A DNA stretch of 64,000 bases. Origin: JAJRRS01 sp965230275. GTDB lineage: Bacteria; Planctomycetota; Phycisphaerae; Phycisphaerales; Phycisphaeraceae. Each line of letters begins with the position of its first letter. The first letter of the stretch is position 1. This document shows, piece by piece, positions 34,797-42,932 of this stretch. The notes below the pieces were generated by a model. That model had not been told where the DNA came from, did not search any database, and worked only from the letters and a program-made list of their open reading frames with translations. The stretch lies in assembly GCA_965230275.1 (NCBI GenBank), contig CBDDKO010000002.1:124001-188000 (forward strand), written 5' to 3'. A program made the position numbers and the translations under genes.

Positions 34797-36845
34797 ATGC
34801 CCGATCCCAACAGCCCCGATCCGAACGGCCGCAACCGCAACCAAGGCCCCCAAGGCCCAGGTAACAACGGCCAGCCACCTCGCAACCCCAACCTGATGTC
34901 GCGCGGCGTCTTCAGTTGGCTGCTCATGGGCGCGCTGGTCGTCGCGCTGTTCCTCATGTTCAGCACGCAAACCAACCGCCCGACCGTCGTCACGTGGTCA
35001 GAGTTCAAGATCCACCTGGCTGAGGACGAGTTCACCGAGCCGGTCGTCGTCGAGTCGGCCCAGATCATCGGCGAGCTGAAGGAAGGCGTCGCCGGGGCCA
35101 TCGCCGAGGGCGCACCCAACAACAAGATCGCCGTCAAGATCGACGCCGACACCAAGCGGTTGTTTGTCAATGAAATGAACGAGCAGGGCTGGCCCAATAA
35201 GATCAACACGGGTAGCGGCATCTTCCTGCAGTTGCTGATCAACTGGGGCCCGTTCTTCCTGATCGCGTTCCTGATCTACTTCTTCGTCTTCCGTTCGCTG
35301 CGCAACGCCGGCGGCGGCCCGGGCATGCTCGGCAGCTTCGGTCGCAGTAAGCACAAGCTGGTCAATAAAGAACACTCCACCGTCACCCTCACGGACGTTG
35401 CCGGTATCGAGGAAGCCAAGGACGAGATCGGTGAGATCATCGAGTTCCTCAAGAACCCCAAGAAGTTCCAGCGCCTCGGCGGCCGGGTGCCGCGCGGCGT
35501 GCTGCTGATCGGTTCGCCCGGCTGCGGCAAGACGCTGCTGGCCAAGGCGGTCGCCGGCGAGGCCGACGTGCCGTTCTTCTCCATCAGCGGTTCGGACTTC
35601 GTAGAAATGTTCGTCGGCGTCGGCGCGTCACGTGTCCGTGACCTGTTCAAGCAGGCCAAGGACTCGTCGCCGTGCATCATCTTCCTGGATGAAATCGACG
35701 CGGTCGGACGTCGTCGAGGCAACGGCTACTCCTCCGGCGGCCACGACGAACGCGAGCAGACCCTCAACGCCATCCTCGTCGAGATGGACGGCTTCGAATC
35801 CAACGACCAGGTCATCGTCATGGCGGCGACCAACCGCTCGGACGTGCTGGACCCGGCGCTCACCCGCCCCGGCCGGTTCGACCGCCAGATCACCGTCCCG
35901 CTCCCGGACGTGCGCGGACGAGTCGAGATCCTGAAGGTGCACAGCCGGAAGATCAAGATGAGCCCGGACGTGGACCTCGAGAAGCTCGCCCGCGGCACGC
36001 CGATGTTCTCCGGCGCCGACCTCGCGGCGATCATCAACGAGTCCGCCATCGGCGCGACCCTGCTGAACAAGGACTTCGTCGAGCAGGAAGACCTCGAAGA
36101 GGCCCGCGACAAGGTCAAGTGGGGCCGGGCCCGCAAGAGCCACAAGGTCGAGGAAGAGGAGCGCGTCGCGACCGCCTGGCACGAAGCCGGGCACGCCGTG
36201 GTGCAGTACCTGCTGCCCAACGCCGACCCGCTGCACAAGGTCACCATCATCCCGCGCGGCCAGTCCATGGGCGCGACCATCGGCCTGCCCGAGAAGGACC
36301 GCCACAACTACACACGCAAGTACATCCACGACACCCTGCGTGTCCTGTGTGCCGGCCGCATCGCCGAGGAACGCAAGACCACCGACGTCTCCTCCGGCGC
36401 CGCGATGGACATCCGCATGGCCACCAGCATGGCCCGCCACATGATCCTGCAGTGGGGCATGAGCGAACGCCTCGGCTTCGTGGACTTCTCCCCGCAAGAC
36501 GACGGCAACTCGCTGATCCCCGAGCAGTCCTTCTCCCCCGAGACCGCACGCATCATCGATGAGGAAATCAAGAGCCTCACCGACAGCGCATACGAAGACA
36601 CCGAACGCCTGATCGGCGAGCACTGGCAGCAGGTCTGCGACCTCGGCGAGGCGCTATTGAAGTACGAAACCCTCAACGCCGACGAGGTCGACAAGATCAT
36701 GTCCGGCGAAAAGCTCGCCAAGGCCACCGTCAGCGAGCTCCTGCAGGCCGAAAAGGAAAAGGCAGACGCAGACGCCGCCCCCGCCGACAAACCCGAACCC
36801 GACCAGGGCGAAACCCCGCCCGGCATCATGCCCAGCCCCGCATAG
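34797..36845 (+). CDS. ftsH: ATP-dependent zinc metalloprotease FtsH
   Basis: 682 residues. A Pro/Asn-rich cytoplasmic N-terminus precedes two membrane helices (about 38-58 and 140-165) that flank a periplasmic domain. The AAA domain has Walker A GSPGCGKT (from residue 239; most FtsH have GPPGTGKT), Walker B CIIFLDEIDAVGRRRG and second region of homology DVLDPALTRPGRFDRQ. The protease has HEAGH (His462 to His466) plus a downstream Asp. FtsH degrades membrane and regulatory proteins, in proteobacteria including LpxC of the lipid A pathway, which fits the LptE neighbour. Confidence 0.97.
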   Translation: MPDPNSPDPNGRNRNQGPQGPGNNGQPPRNPNLMSRGVFSWLLMGALVVALFLMFSTQTNRPTVVTWSEFKIHLAEDEFTEPVVVESAQIIGELKEGVAGAIAEGAPNNKIAVKIDADTKRLFVNEMNEQGWPNKINTGSGIFLQLLINWGPFFLIAFLIYFFVFRSLRNAGGGPGMLGSFGRSKHKLVNKEHSTVTLTDVAGIEEAKDEIGEIIEFLKNPKKFQRLGGRVPRGVLLIGSPGCGKTLLAKAVAGEADVPFFSISGSDFVEMFVGVGASRVRDLFKQAKDSSPCIIFLDEIDAVGRRRGNGYSSGGHDEREQTLNAILVEMDGFESNDQVIVMAATNRSDVLDPALTRPGRFDRQITVPLPDVRGRVEILKVHSRKIKMSPDVDLEKLARGTPMFSGADLAAIINESAIGATLLNKDFVEQEDLEEARDKVKWGRARKSHKVEEEERVATAWHEAGHAVVQYLLPNADPLHKVTIIPRGQSMGATIGLPEKDRHNYTRKYIHDTLRVLCAGRIAEERKTTDVSSGAAMDIRMATSMARHMILQWGMSERLGFVDFSPQDDGNSLIPEQSFSPETARIIDEEIKSLTDSAYEDTERLIGEHWQQVCDLGEALLKYETLNADEVDKIMSGEKLAKATVSELLQAEKEKADADAAPADKPEPDQGETPPGIMPSPA

Positions 36846-36878
36846 CCGGACGCCGCATCAACAACACCACCCACCCCA

Positions 36879-36906
36879 AAGCCCACGCATCGCCGTGGGC
36901 TTTTTC
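36879..36906 (+). terminator. Rho-independent terminator of ftsH
   Basis: AAGCCCACG-CATCGC-CGTGGGCTT stem followed by TTT, 34 bp after the stop. Confidence 0.85.
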
Positions 36907-36982
36907 TTTGCCGTGTTCAACTGCCGTGAAGGATACGCTATAGTTTCTTTACATCTGCTTTGTGTCACGATCTATCCGGAGC

Positions 36983-37894
36983 ATGTCCGTGGACGAGAAC
37001 TCCTACGACCTGGTTGGCCATCCCGACGATGGTTACCGAGCCGATCCTTCAGGTGCGACGGCGGCTGCTGTACCGCTGGACTACGACCTGCCGTGTCGGC
37101 ACTGCGGCTACAACCTGCGCGGCCTGGATGAATCTCGCGCCTGCCCCGAATGTGGCACAGCGGTGGGACGGTCGCTGCTCGGTGATCAGCTACGCTTCAG
37201 CGATCCGCAATGGGTCGCGACGCTGGCCAGGGGCGCAAACTGGATCCTGTGGGGCGTGCTGATCAATCTGTTGCTCACGGTCGTCGGTTTCTTTGTAGGT
37301 ATCGGTTTCGGCGCTAGTGGTGGGAATCCGGCGTCGGCAGAACAGTTAATGGGCATCCTCTCGGTTCTGCCCGCCGTCATGTTTGCATTCGGCGTGTGGT
37401 TGATCACCTCGCCCGAGCCGGGAGTGATCGAACAGAGCAATGTTCAACTGCGTAACCTGCTTCGTTTCTCGGTCTTGTTTACGTGTGTCGTTACCCTGCT
37501 AAGTGTCGGGATCACCGGGGCATCGGACCTGGTTACCGGGATAGTCGGCGTTATCTCCGGGATCGTCTGGCTGATCGGGCACTTTGGGCTATTTGTTTAC
37601 GCCAGGCGGCTCGCCCTGCGTGTGCCCGATTATGAGTTGGCAAAGCAAACCAAAACCGTCATGTGGGGCGTCGCCATCTGCATGATCGGTTTCCTCGTGT
37701 TCGGCATCCTGGCGGTGATCGTGGGTATCGCGACCAGCGGGACGGGCTTTGCCGTGATGGCAATCCCGCTATGTGTGTTGTCTGTGGCGTATCTGGTATT
37801 TATGATCTGGTCTCTGGTGCTTTTGTTCAGGTATCGGCGTGTCTCTCTGGCGGCTGCCGACGAAGCCCGGCGCACCTGGGCGGTCGGCACATAA
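36983..37894 (+). CDS. Zinc-ribbon multi-pass membrane protein
   Basis: 303 residues from ATG 36983; the GTG at 36989 has better spacing to GGAG and may be the real start. A zinc ribbon with Cys38, Cys41, Cys54 and Cys57 (CRHCGYNLRGL...CPECG) is a planctomycete hallmark. Five or six hydrophobic helices follow (WILWGVLINLLLTVVGFFVG, LMGILSVLPAVMFAFGVWL, FSVLFTCVVTLLSVGI and others). No catalytic motif is seen. The membrane location is clear, the function unknown. Confidence 0.7.
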   Translation: MSVDENSYDLVGHPDDGYRADPSGATAAAVPLDYDLPCRHCGYNLRGLDESRACPECGTAVGRSLLGDQLRFSDPQWVATLARGANWILWGVLINLLLTVVGFFVGIGFGASGGNPASAEQLMGILSVLPAVMFAFGVWLITSPEPGVIEQSNVQLRNLLRFSVLFTCVVTLLSVGITGASDLVTGIVGVISGIVWLIGHFGLFVYARRLALRVPDYELAKQTKTVMWGVAICMIGFLVFGILAVIVGIATSGTGFAVMAIPLCVLSVAYLVFMIWSLVLLFRYRRVSLAAADEARRTWAVGT

Positions 37895-37927
37895 TCAAGA
37901 TGGGTCATCGACATCAACAAAAAACAG

Positions 37928-37951
37928 CCCCACCCGGGAGGGTGGGGTTTT
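37928..37951. terminator. Bidirectional terminator
   Basis: CCCCACCC-GGGA-GGGTGGGG followed by TTTT, with an A-run on the other side; it sits between convergent genes and can serve both. Confidence 0.85.
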
Positions 37952-37985
37952 CATAATCAATTCGTAATCTGACTCGTGCTCAGGC

Positions 37986-38216
37986 TCACGCCGCGCGTGA
38001 TTCGGCGATCGGCTTGGCGGTCGTAGCGGGGCGGTCGGTAGCTTTGCTGTTTGTATCCACCGACGCGGTCAGCGGACGGACGATCCGTGGGCCCAGACCC
38101 TGACCCCGTACGACCCGGCCAACCCGTCGCCCGGCATACAGCCGGACCGCCAGGTAGATCCCCCACAACCAACACACAGCCAGGTAAGCCGCGAGCACAT
38201 AGATCAGGATGCTCAT
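37986..38216 (-). CDS. Small single-pass membrane protein, unknown function
   Basis: 76 residues from the ATG at 38216, eight bases after AGGAG; the longer frame to 38423 has no such site. MSILIYVLAAYLAVCWLWGI forms one membrane helix, followed by a basic stretch (RRVGRVVRGQG) and a Thr/Ala-rich tail. Small membrane proteins like this may be regulatory, but nothing specific can be said. Confidence 0.6.
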   Translation of the reverse strand: MSILIYVLAAYLAVCWLWGIYLAVRLYAGRRVGRVVRGQGLGPRIVRPLTASVDTNSKATDRPATTAKPIAESRAA

Positions 38217-38334
38217 GCCGTCGCTCCTATTCGCCCCAAGTACGCTGGCATGGGAGGGGTGGGTCAAACCGGTCGGACACTGACCTATAGATCGGCAGGT
38301 GAACGCCGATCCTGCCAGTTTTCTCCAGTCTGAC

Positions 38335-39402
38335 TCAGGCCGCACTGTGGGTCCGGCCGGGCGCCAGGTCGTCTGCGGATAGCAATTGGTCAGCCTGGAC
38401 GGGGCGACTAAGTGATTGACCAATAAGGCTTTTTAATTCTTTTGCCGGGATGCCCGTCCCGGGCCGCTTGACCGTCAGGTCCGCCTCGCTCAGCACATGG
38501 CCCGCCGGCAGGTCTGCCGTCGCCGCCACACTCTGACGGGACACCTCGCGCACGTCCCGCTCGACCGGCTGGACACGCTTGCTGCTCGGCCCGAGCATCG
38601 CCTGGGCCTCACGGATCAATCGCACGTACTCAGCGAACTGCCCCGGATCGGCGCTGCTCGCGTGGTCCGGCCCTGATGCGCCCCGGTCATATGTCAGGTG
38701 TTTCTCGATCACCACCGCGCCCCCGGCCGTCGCCAAGGCGCCGGTCTGCACCGACTGCGTGTGATCCGAATACCCCGCCGGCAGGCCGAACCGCTCACGC
38801 AGCACACGGATGCCGCCCAACGCCGCAAGTTCGTTCGGCGTCGGGTAACTCGAAACGCATTGCAGCAAACACCCGCCCGCCCGATGGCTCCTCAGCAGCG
38901 ACGCGGCCGCTTCGAGTTCATGCAATTCACACGTCCCCGTGGAAATCAGCATCGGCTTGCCTAACTCGGCAACCGCCTCCAGCAACGGCGTATTCACCGC
39001 GTCCGGCGAAGCGATCTTCACCGCATCCACATCAAGTTCTTTAAGTGAATCTACATCTCCCGGGCTGAACGGCGTGACTATCAGCTTCAGGCCAAGCGAC
39101 CGCACATACTCACCCAGCCGGCCCATCGCCTCGCTATCCAGCGCCAGACTACGCAGCAGCGCTTTGGCGTCCGCCGCCTGGCCTGCCTGGTAGCCCGCCA
39201 GCCTGGATTGCCTGGACAGCAGCCGATCGGGATTGAATAGCTGCAGCTTGACCGCGTCCGCCCCCGCCTCGGCCGCCGCCTCGATCAGCACACGCCCAAG
39301 ACGCTCGCAGCCGTCGTGGTTTACGCCGATCTCAGCGATCACCCCCACGTGCCCCGCCCGGGTCGAGTCCGCCTGCCGGTACCAGTTCTCCGCGTGCTCC
39401 AT
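38335..39402 (-). CDS. N-acetylneuraminate synthase family protein (NeuB-like)
   Basis: 355 residues, usual NeuB length. The TIM-barrel starts with IAEIGVNHDG and includes DAVKLQLF, TPFSPGDVDSLKEL, DAVKIAS, LISTGTC, LLQCVSSYPTP, GYSDHT and VIEKHLTYDR, which match the metal- and phosphoenolpyruvate-binding residues. Residues from about 285 form an SAF antifreeze-like domain (SRQSVAATADLPAGHVLSEADL). It condenses PEP with an acyl-hexosamine to make a sialic-acid-like nonulosonate (Neu5Ac, pseudaminic or legionaminic acid; which one is open), likely for surface glycan. No other nonulosonate genes are visible. Confidence 0.9.
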   Translation of the reverse strand: MEHAENWYRQADSTRAGHVGVIAEIGVNHDGCERLGRVLIEAAAEAGADAVKLQLFNPDRLLSRQSRLAGYQAGQAADAKALLRSLALDSEAMGRLGEYVRSLGLKLIVTPFSPGDVDSLKELDVDAVKIASPDAVNTPLLEAVAELGKPMLISTGTCELHELEAAASLLRSHRAGGCLLQCVSSYPTPNELAALGGIRVLRERFGLPAGYSDHTQSVQTGALATAGGAVVIEKHLTYDRGASGPDHASSADPGQFAEYVRLIREAQAMLGPSSKRVQPVERDVREVSRQSVAATADLPAGHVLSEADLTVKRPGTGIPAKELKSLIGQSLSRPVQADQLLSADDLAPGRTHSAA

Positions 39403-39520
39403 ATCCCGGTTATCGGTCAGGTTTGACCCGTTTCGACAGCAACGCTAACGTTATGCCCCTCCCACCCATAGCTAGAGCCTATTCCGGCGGGTAGAATAGG
39501 GCTTTCGGGCGGAGCACCCC

Positions 39521-39593
39521 GACCGGGTAGCTCAGTTGGTAGAGCATCGGCCTTTTAAGCCGCGGGTCCTGGGTTCGAGTCCCAGCCCGGTCA
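39521..39593 (+). tRNA. tRNA-Lys (anticodon UUU)
   Basis: 73 nt: acceptor GACCGGG/CCCGGTC, discriminator A, D arm, anticodon stem TCGGC/GCCGC (one mismatch-tolerant pair) with loop CTTTTAA, T arm CTGGG-TTCGAGT-CCCAG. CCA is not encoded. It marks the left edge of the accessory region. Confidence 0.97.
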
Positions 39594-39603
39594 TTTCCGC
39601 CTG

Positions 39604-39636
39604 AACCGGCCTCATTTCCCATGAGGCCGGTTTTTT
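39604..39636 (+). terminator. Terminator of tRNA-Lys(UUU)
   Basis: A perfect 12-bp stem (AACCGGCCTCAT with ATGAGGCCGGTT), loop of 5, then a T-run. Confidence 0.9.
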
Positions 39637-39639
39637 CTT

Positions 39640-39807
39640 GAAAAAAAAGGGTTTACAGCTTTCGAGGTTGTCAGAATCTGTACCCTCCCCATCTTCTCGG
39701 TTGCATTGGATCGCATCGCTTTGCGTCCCTACTACTGGGGCTACTGCCGGGGTTGAATTTGGGCTTAGTTCTTTACCAAGGCTGAGGTTACCGATGCGAC
39801 CGAACAC
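39640..39807 (-). pseudogene. Possible C-terminal remnant of a tyrosine integrase
   Basis: The minus strand reads about 55 residues towards the tRNA (LGKELSPNSTPAVAPVVG...AIQCNRED...). This low-complexity style, with a late CN, resembles the C-terminal tails of planctomycete tyrosine recombinases, which are often beside a tRNA attachment site. No catalytic Arg-His-Arg-Tyr residues remain, so this is only a suggestion. The rest of 39594-39862 shows nothing else. Confidence 0.2.
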
Positions 39808-39862
39808 ATAAATAGTGTTAGGGTCTACTAGTTGATAACATCACGTTCGATGGGCCAGTCGC

Positions 39863-40510
39863 ATGAGTGATACCGTCACGATCACTGCCACAGTTGTCGT
39901 GTCCGTGATTATTGCGGCCATGTACCTATGCTCCAATCGTTCAAGGCAGCTACATGATGTGCATTTGGACCTGAAGGCCAAGAGCAGAGAACAACAATCT
40001 GGATCTAAAGGGGCAGATCAGGTGGATGGCGAACATATAGTGGACTATCTCGCATGCAATGGAACCTTCTCCTGGGATGAGAACGGGAATCAGCATCACG
40101 CCACAATCTCGTTTGATCTTCGAGTAGATCAAGCTGGTGTTATCCACCTCACGATTGAGGACCAACCGCTCACGAACGATAATCTCTGGATCAACCAGGC
40201 TTTCTCTAGCTCGTCTCCAGTCGTCGCAGCACTGAAACTTGAAGGTCACAACGAGGAAGGTCTAGTTCTTCGTAGTGACTCAGTGCATCTTAATGCTGTC
40301 CGAACGCAAAGCACACTGAACGTCGTGACTCTACAACTGAGGGGCCAAGCAGAACGATTGACAGCATTTGCAGCAAACAGTGCGGACACCTCGGTACAGG
40401 AATACCAGGCTGAGTATTGGGTTGCGGGCTTGAGATGGTTTAAGGGCTCGACATTCACTGTCGCAGATACAGAGATTTCTGTTGGCGGAGATGTTCGACC
40501 TAAAGATGCT
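39863..40510 (+). pseudogene. Membrane-anchored protein gene truncated by an IS
   Basis: The genuine part encodes about 216 residues: a membrane helix (VTITATVVVSVIIAAMYLC), then a soluble domain (FSWDENGNQHHATISFDLRVD, VIHLTIEDQ, AEYWVAGLRWFKGSTFTVADTEIS) that reads like a beta-rich module. Reading continues into the IS without a stop until 40765, antisense to the transposase, so the native C-terminus is lost. Base composition is lower in GC than the core genes. I do not recognise the family; it could be part of an older toxin or immunity locus (inference). Confidence 0.55.
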
Positions 40511-41478
40511 CTGTTGACACCTTACCCCGCTTCATTCATCCCGGCTAACGCCGGATGGCGTAGGCCAACACTCTCATCGCGGTGTCGATCATCCGGCCGC
40601 GGTGCGTCTTGGCGTTCAGCGTCGAACCCGTCGTCCGTTTCAACGCACTGTTGTAACACTCCACCAGCCAACGCCTGCCGTAGCCCAACCTCTTCAGCGT
40701 CCGGTCCGTCATCAGCGAGCGGTATTCGCCACCCGGCGGGCCCTCTTTGTGTTTCACCGGCTTGATCACCGGCATCACGCCCCAGCCCTCGTGACAATAA
40801 CGATGCACCCACTCCGCGTCGTAGCCGGGGTCGGCGTACATGATGTCAGGCCGAACGCTGCGAGCCGCCTTGTCCATCAGTTCACGCGCGTGCGTCTTGT
40901 CGTTGCCCGGGCCGTAGCCGAACACCGCAGACGCCGGGATCAGCGATCCACCCAGCACCAGCACCGATACCTTCACGAATCCCCGGCGTTTCTTCCCACT
41001 TCGGCTCACGTAGTGGGCGCTGGCGCTGCTGGTCTCCAGGCCCGTCGCGTCCATCGCCGACTCCTTGCACGCCGAATCGTCGGCTTCATGCGCCGCCTTC
41101 GCCAACGTCGACAACATCGCGTCCAGCACTTCCAGCACACCCACGCGGTGCGCGAACTTGTTCAGTGTCGAGTAGTTGGGCAAGTGTTTCAATCCCATCG
41201 CACGACGCAACTCACCGCTGACCTCCAGCTGCTCGATCACGCCGCGGTACGTCGTCTTCCAGTACGCCCGCAGCACCAGACACGTCATCAGTTGCGGCCG
41301 CGTGAAGTCGTGCCGGCTCTTGTAGCTGCCGTACGGCGACAGGTGTATCCGCGCCAGCTTCATCGACAGCTTCACCAACCGTACCATCGCCTTGGGCTTG
41401 CCGGCCTCTGCATCCTTGCTCTTGCTCATCCACCCATTGCAGCGCCATCGGGCTCGGTTGTCAAGATGGTTTCAACAG
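40511..41478 (-). mobile_element. Insertion sequence A, about 968 bp
   Basis: Ends CTGTTGACACCTT (40511-40523) and, inverted, CTGTTGAAACCAT (41478-41466) match at 11 of 13. One transposase fills the element. No target duplication is visible (left flank ends GATGCT, right flank begins GGCAGA), which suggests a later deletion or rearrangement at one side. Confidence 0.8.
40545..41429 (-). CDS. DDE transposase of IS A (IS4/IS5-like)
   Basis: 294 residues. Catalytic acids: AMDATGLE (Asp127), YADPGYD (Asp200) and VECYNSALKR (Glu257). The N-terminal part (TRPQLMTCLVLRAYWKTTYRG, LPNYSTLNKFAHR) is the helical DNA-binding region. The frame is intact, so it is probably functional. It is read towards the truncated gene at 39863. 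Confidence 0.85.
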   Translation of the reverse strand: MSKSKDAEAGKPKAMVRLVKLSMKLARIHLSPYGSYKSRHDFTRPQLMTCLVLRAYWKTTYRGVIEQLEVSGELRRAMGLKHLPNYSTLNKFAHRVGVLEVLDAMLSTLAKAAHEADDSACKESAMDATGLETSSASAHYVSRSGKKRRGFVKVSVLVLGGSLIPASAVFGYGPGNDKTHARELMDKAARSVRPDIMYADPGYDAEWVHRYCHEGWGVMPVIKPVKHKEGPPGGEYRSLMTDRTLKRLGYGRRWLVECYNSALKRTTGSTLNAKTHRGRMIDTAMRVLAYAIRR

Positions 41479-41760
41479 GGCAGATGAATTCGAAAACATT
41501 ACACCACTTGTCTTGACTTATTACGGGTTCTTGACAGCAAAATTCTTTAAATTATACGGGGGGCCCAGAAGCACACTTCTCGTGAGACATGTGCCCACTA
41601 TTACAGGATATTTGGCTGCTCTACAGAATGGTGTCGAAGAATTAAGAAGATTCCACAAAGGCGCGTACAATGGCAAGATTACAACGGTTAACTTATTGCC
41701 AGGTGTTGAAAAGAAAATCGCCGCCACAACCTGGATTGTGTTTACAGGCAGTCGTGATAA
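41479..41760 (+). pseudogene. RHS toxin-tip remnant between two ISs
   Basis: In the frame D-E-F-E-N-I-T-P-L-V-L (from 41482) the 282 bp encode a peptide colinear with residues about 5953-6046 of the giant protein (60789-61070): YGFLTAKFFKLY, HVPTITGYLAALQNG, LRRFHKG, TTVNxLPG and IAATTWIVxTG are shared. The DNA is also similar. The homology begins exactly at the end of IS A and stops exactly at the start of IS B. The upstream core and the downstream nuclease motif are missing, so it is a dead fragment of a second toxin tip. Confidence 0.85.
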
Positions 41761-42603
41761 GAACCTGTGTGAGAAGCCTCGATTGAGCCGATGAGTGGGT
41801 TATGACACGGACGTCTTACCCATCGGACCTGACGGACGAACAGTGGGCCTTGATCCAGCGGATGATCCCGCCGGCGGAGCCGGGCGGTCGGCACCGCAGC
41901 GTGGACATGCGCGAGGTGTTTAACGGCATCCAGTACCTGCTGCGCACCGGTTGCTCGTGGCGACAACTGCCGCACGACCTGCCGCCCTGGGGCACGGTGC
42001 ATTACTACTACCGCCGGTTCCGGCTCGACGGCACGTGGGAAACGATCCACGACAAGCTGCGTGAAAAGGTCCGGCGTCGGGCCGGCCGCAAGCCCACACC
42101 CAGCGCCGCGATCCTCGACAGCCAGTCGGTCAAGACGCACCACAAAGGGGGGAGCGTGGCTACGACGCGGGCAAAAAGACCCTTGGCAGGAAGCGTCACC
42201 TGATCGTCGATACACCCGGGCTGCTGATGGACGTGGCGGTGCATAGCGCAGGCATCCAGGACCGCGACGGCGGGGACGAGGTGCTGTTGAAGTTGGTCAA
42301 TCGCTTCACGCGTTTGTCGGTGATCTGGGCCGACGGGGGTTACGCCGGCTCGTTCGTTGAAGAAGCGAAGCTGATCTATCGTCGGGTCATCGAGATCGTC
42401 AAGCGATCGGATGCGGGCCGGTTCGTGGTGCTGCCCAAGCGTTGGATCGTCGAACGCACCTTCGCCTGGCTGGGCAGGTATCGTAGGTTGAGCAAAGACT
42501 ACGAAGACCTGGTCGAAAGCAGAGAGACGATGATCAAACTGGCGATGACCAACCTCATGATCCATCGGCTACAGCCGGGATGATGAGCTTTTCGTACAGG
42601 TTC
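41761..42603 (+). mobile_element. Insertion sequence B, 843 bp (IS5, IS427-like group)
   Basis: Left end GAACCTGTGTGAGAAGC and inverted right end GAACCTGTACGAAAAGC match at 14 of 17. Size and the two overlapping-style ORFs suit the IS427 group of the IS5 family. Flanks ATAA and TCAA give no target duplication. Confidence 0.85.
41802..42583 (+). CDS. Two-frame transposase of IS B with likely -1 frameshift
   Basis: ORF1 (41802-42203) encodes the N-terminal DUF4096-like part (LTDEQWALIQRMIPP, GIQYLLRTGCSWRQLP) and the first catalytic Asp (AAILDSQSVKT, Asp106). The second frame carries RGYDAGKKTLGRKRHL, ADGGY and IVERTFAWLGRYRR (remaining Asp and Glu). The frames meet at a run of six G at 42147-42152; a -1 slip there joins KTHHKGG to GERGYDAG. 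Two-frame transposases of this type normally use such a slip, so the gene may be functional rather than broken. Confidence 0.8.
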
Positions 42604-42823
42604 TCAAGCCAGCAGCAGTCGGTCATATCTCATCTGGCTGGAGATCGTATTTACGCGCGGGTTCGGGACCTATGTAACAAAAGAATGTTAATAAGTATGT
42701 TCAAGAACCGCCTTTAAAACATGCCGGGGCTGCTGTGCGAGATGATCGATCTTATCACGTTCGCTCCACTCAAGGGGGACACAGCGGCCCGCATGATGAA
42801 CGAATTAATATTAAGAATATCTG
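42604..42823. other. Spacer right of IS B, no recognised gene
   Basis: Open for 38 codons from 42604 (ending ...NRL stop) and in another frame if joined to the remnant, but no similarity to the giant protein's tip is visible. A further AT-rich stretch (42800-42820) may act as an UP element for the promoter. Confidence 0.4.
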
Positions 42824-42852
42824 TTGACACGCTTACACAATATGTGGATACT
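42824..42852 (+). promoter_or_regulatory. Sigma70-type promoter of the giant RHS gene
   Basis: TTGACA (42824-42829), a 17-bp spacer and GATACT (42847-42852), preceded by an AT-rich tract. The -35 box is perfect. It lies 80 bp upstream of the ATG at 42933, which itself has AGGAGG at 42922-42927. Confidence 0.75.
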
Positions 42853-42932
42853 TGAGTCCAATAACTGATCAGGGGGCTTCCGTGGCCGAGGGATCCAAAA
42901 AACACGTGCCCAGATGATACTAGGAGGCTGCT

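Noticed and set aside
39532..39640. Extension of the minus-strand frame through the tRNA, reading GLGLEPRTRGL
   Set aside because: This is the well-known false translation of a tRNA antisense strand; only the part beyond 39640 might be coding.
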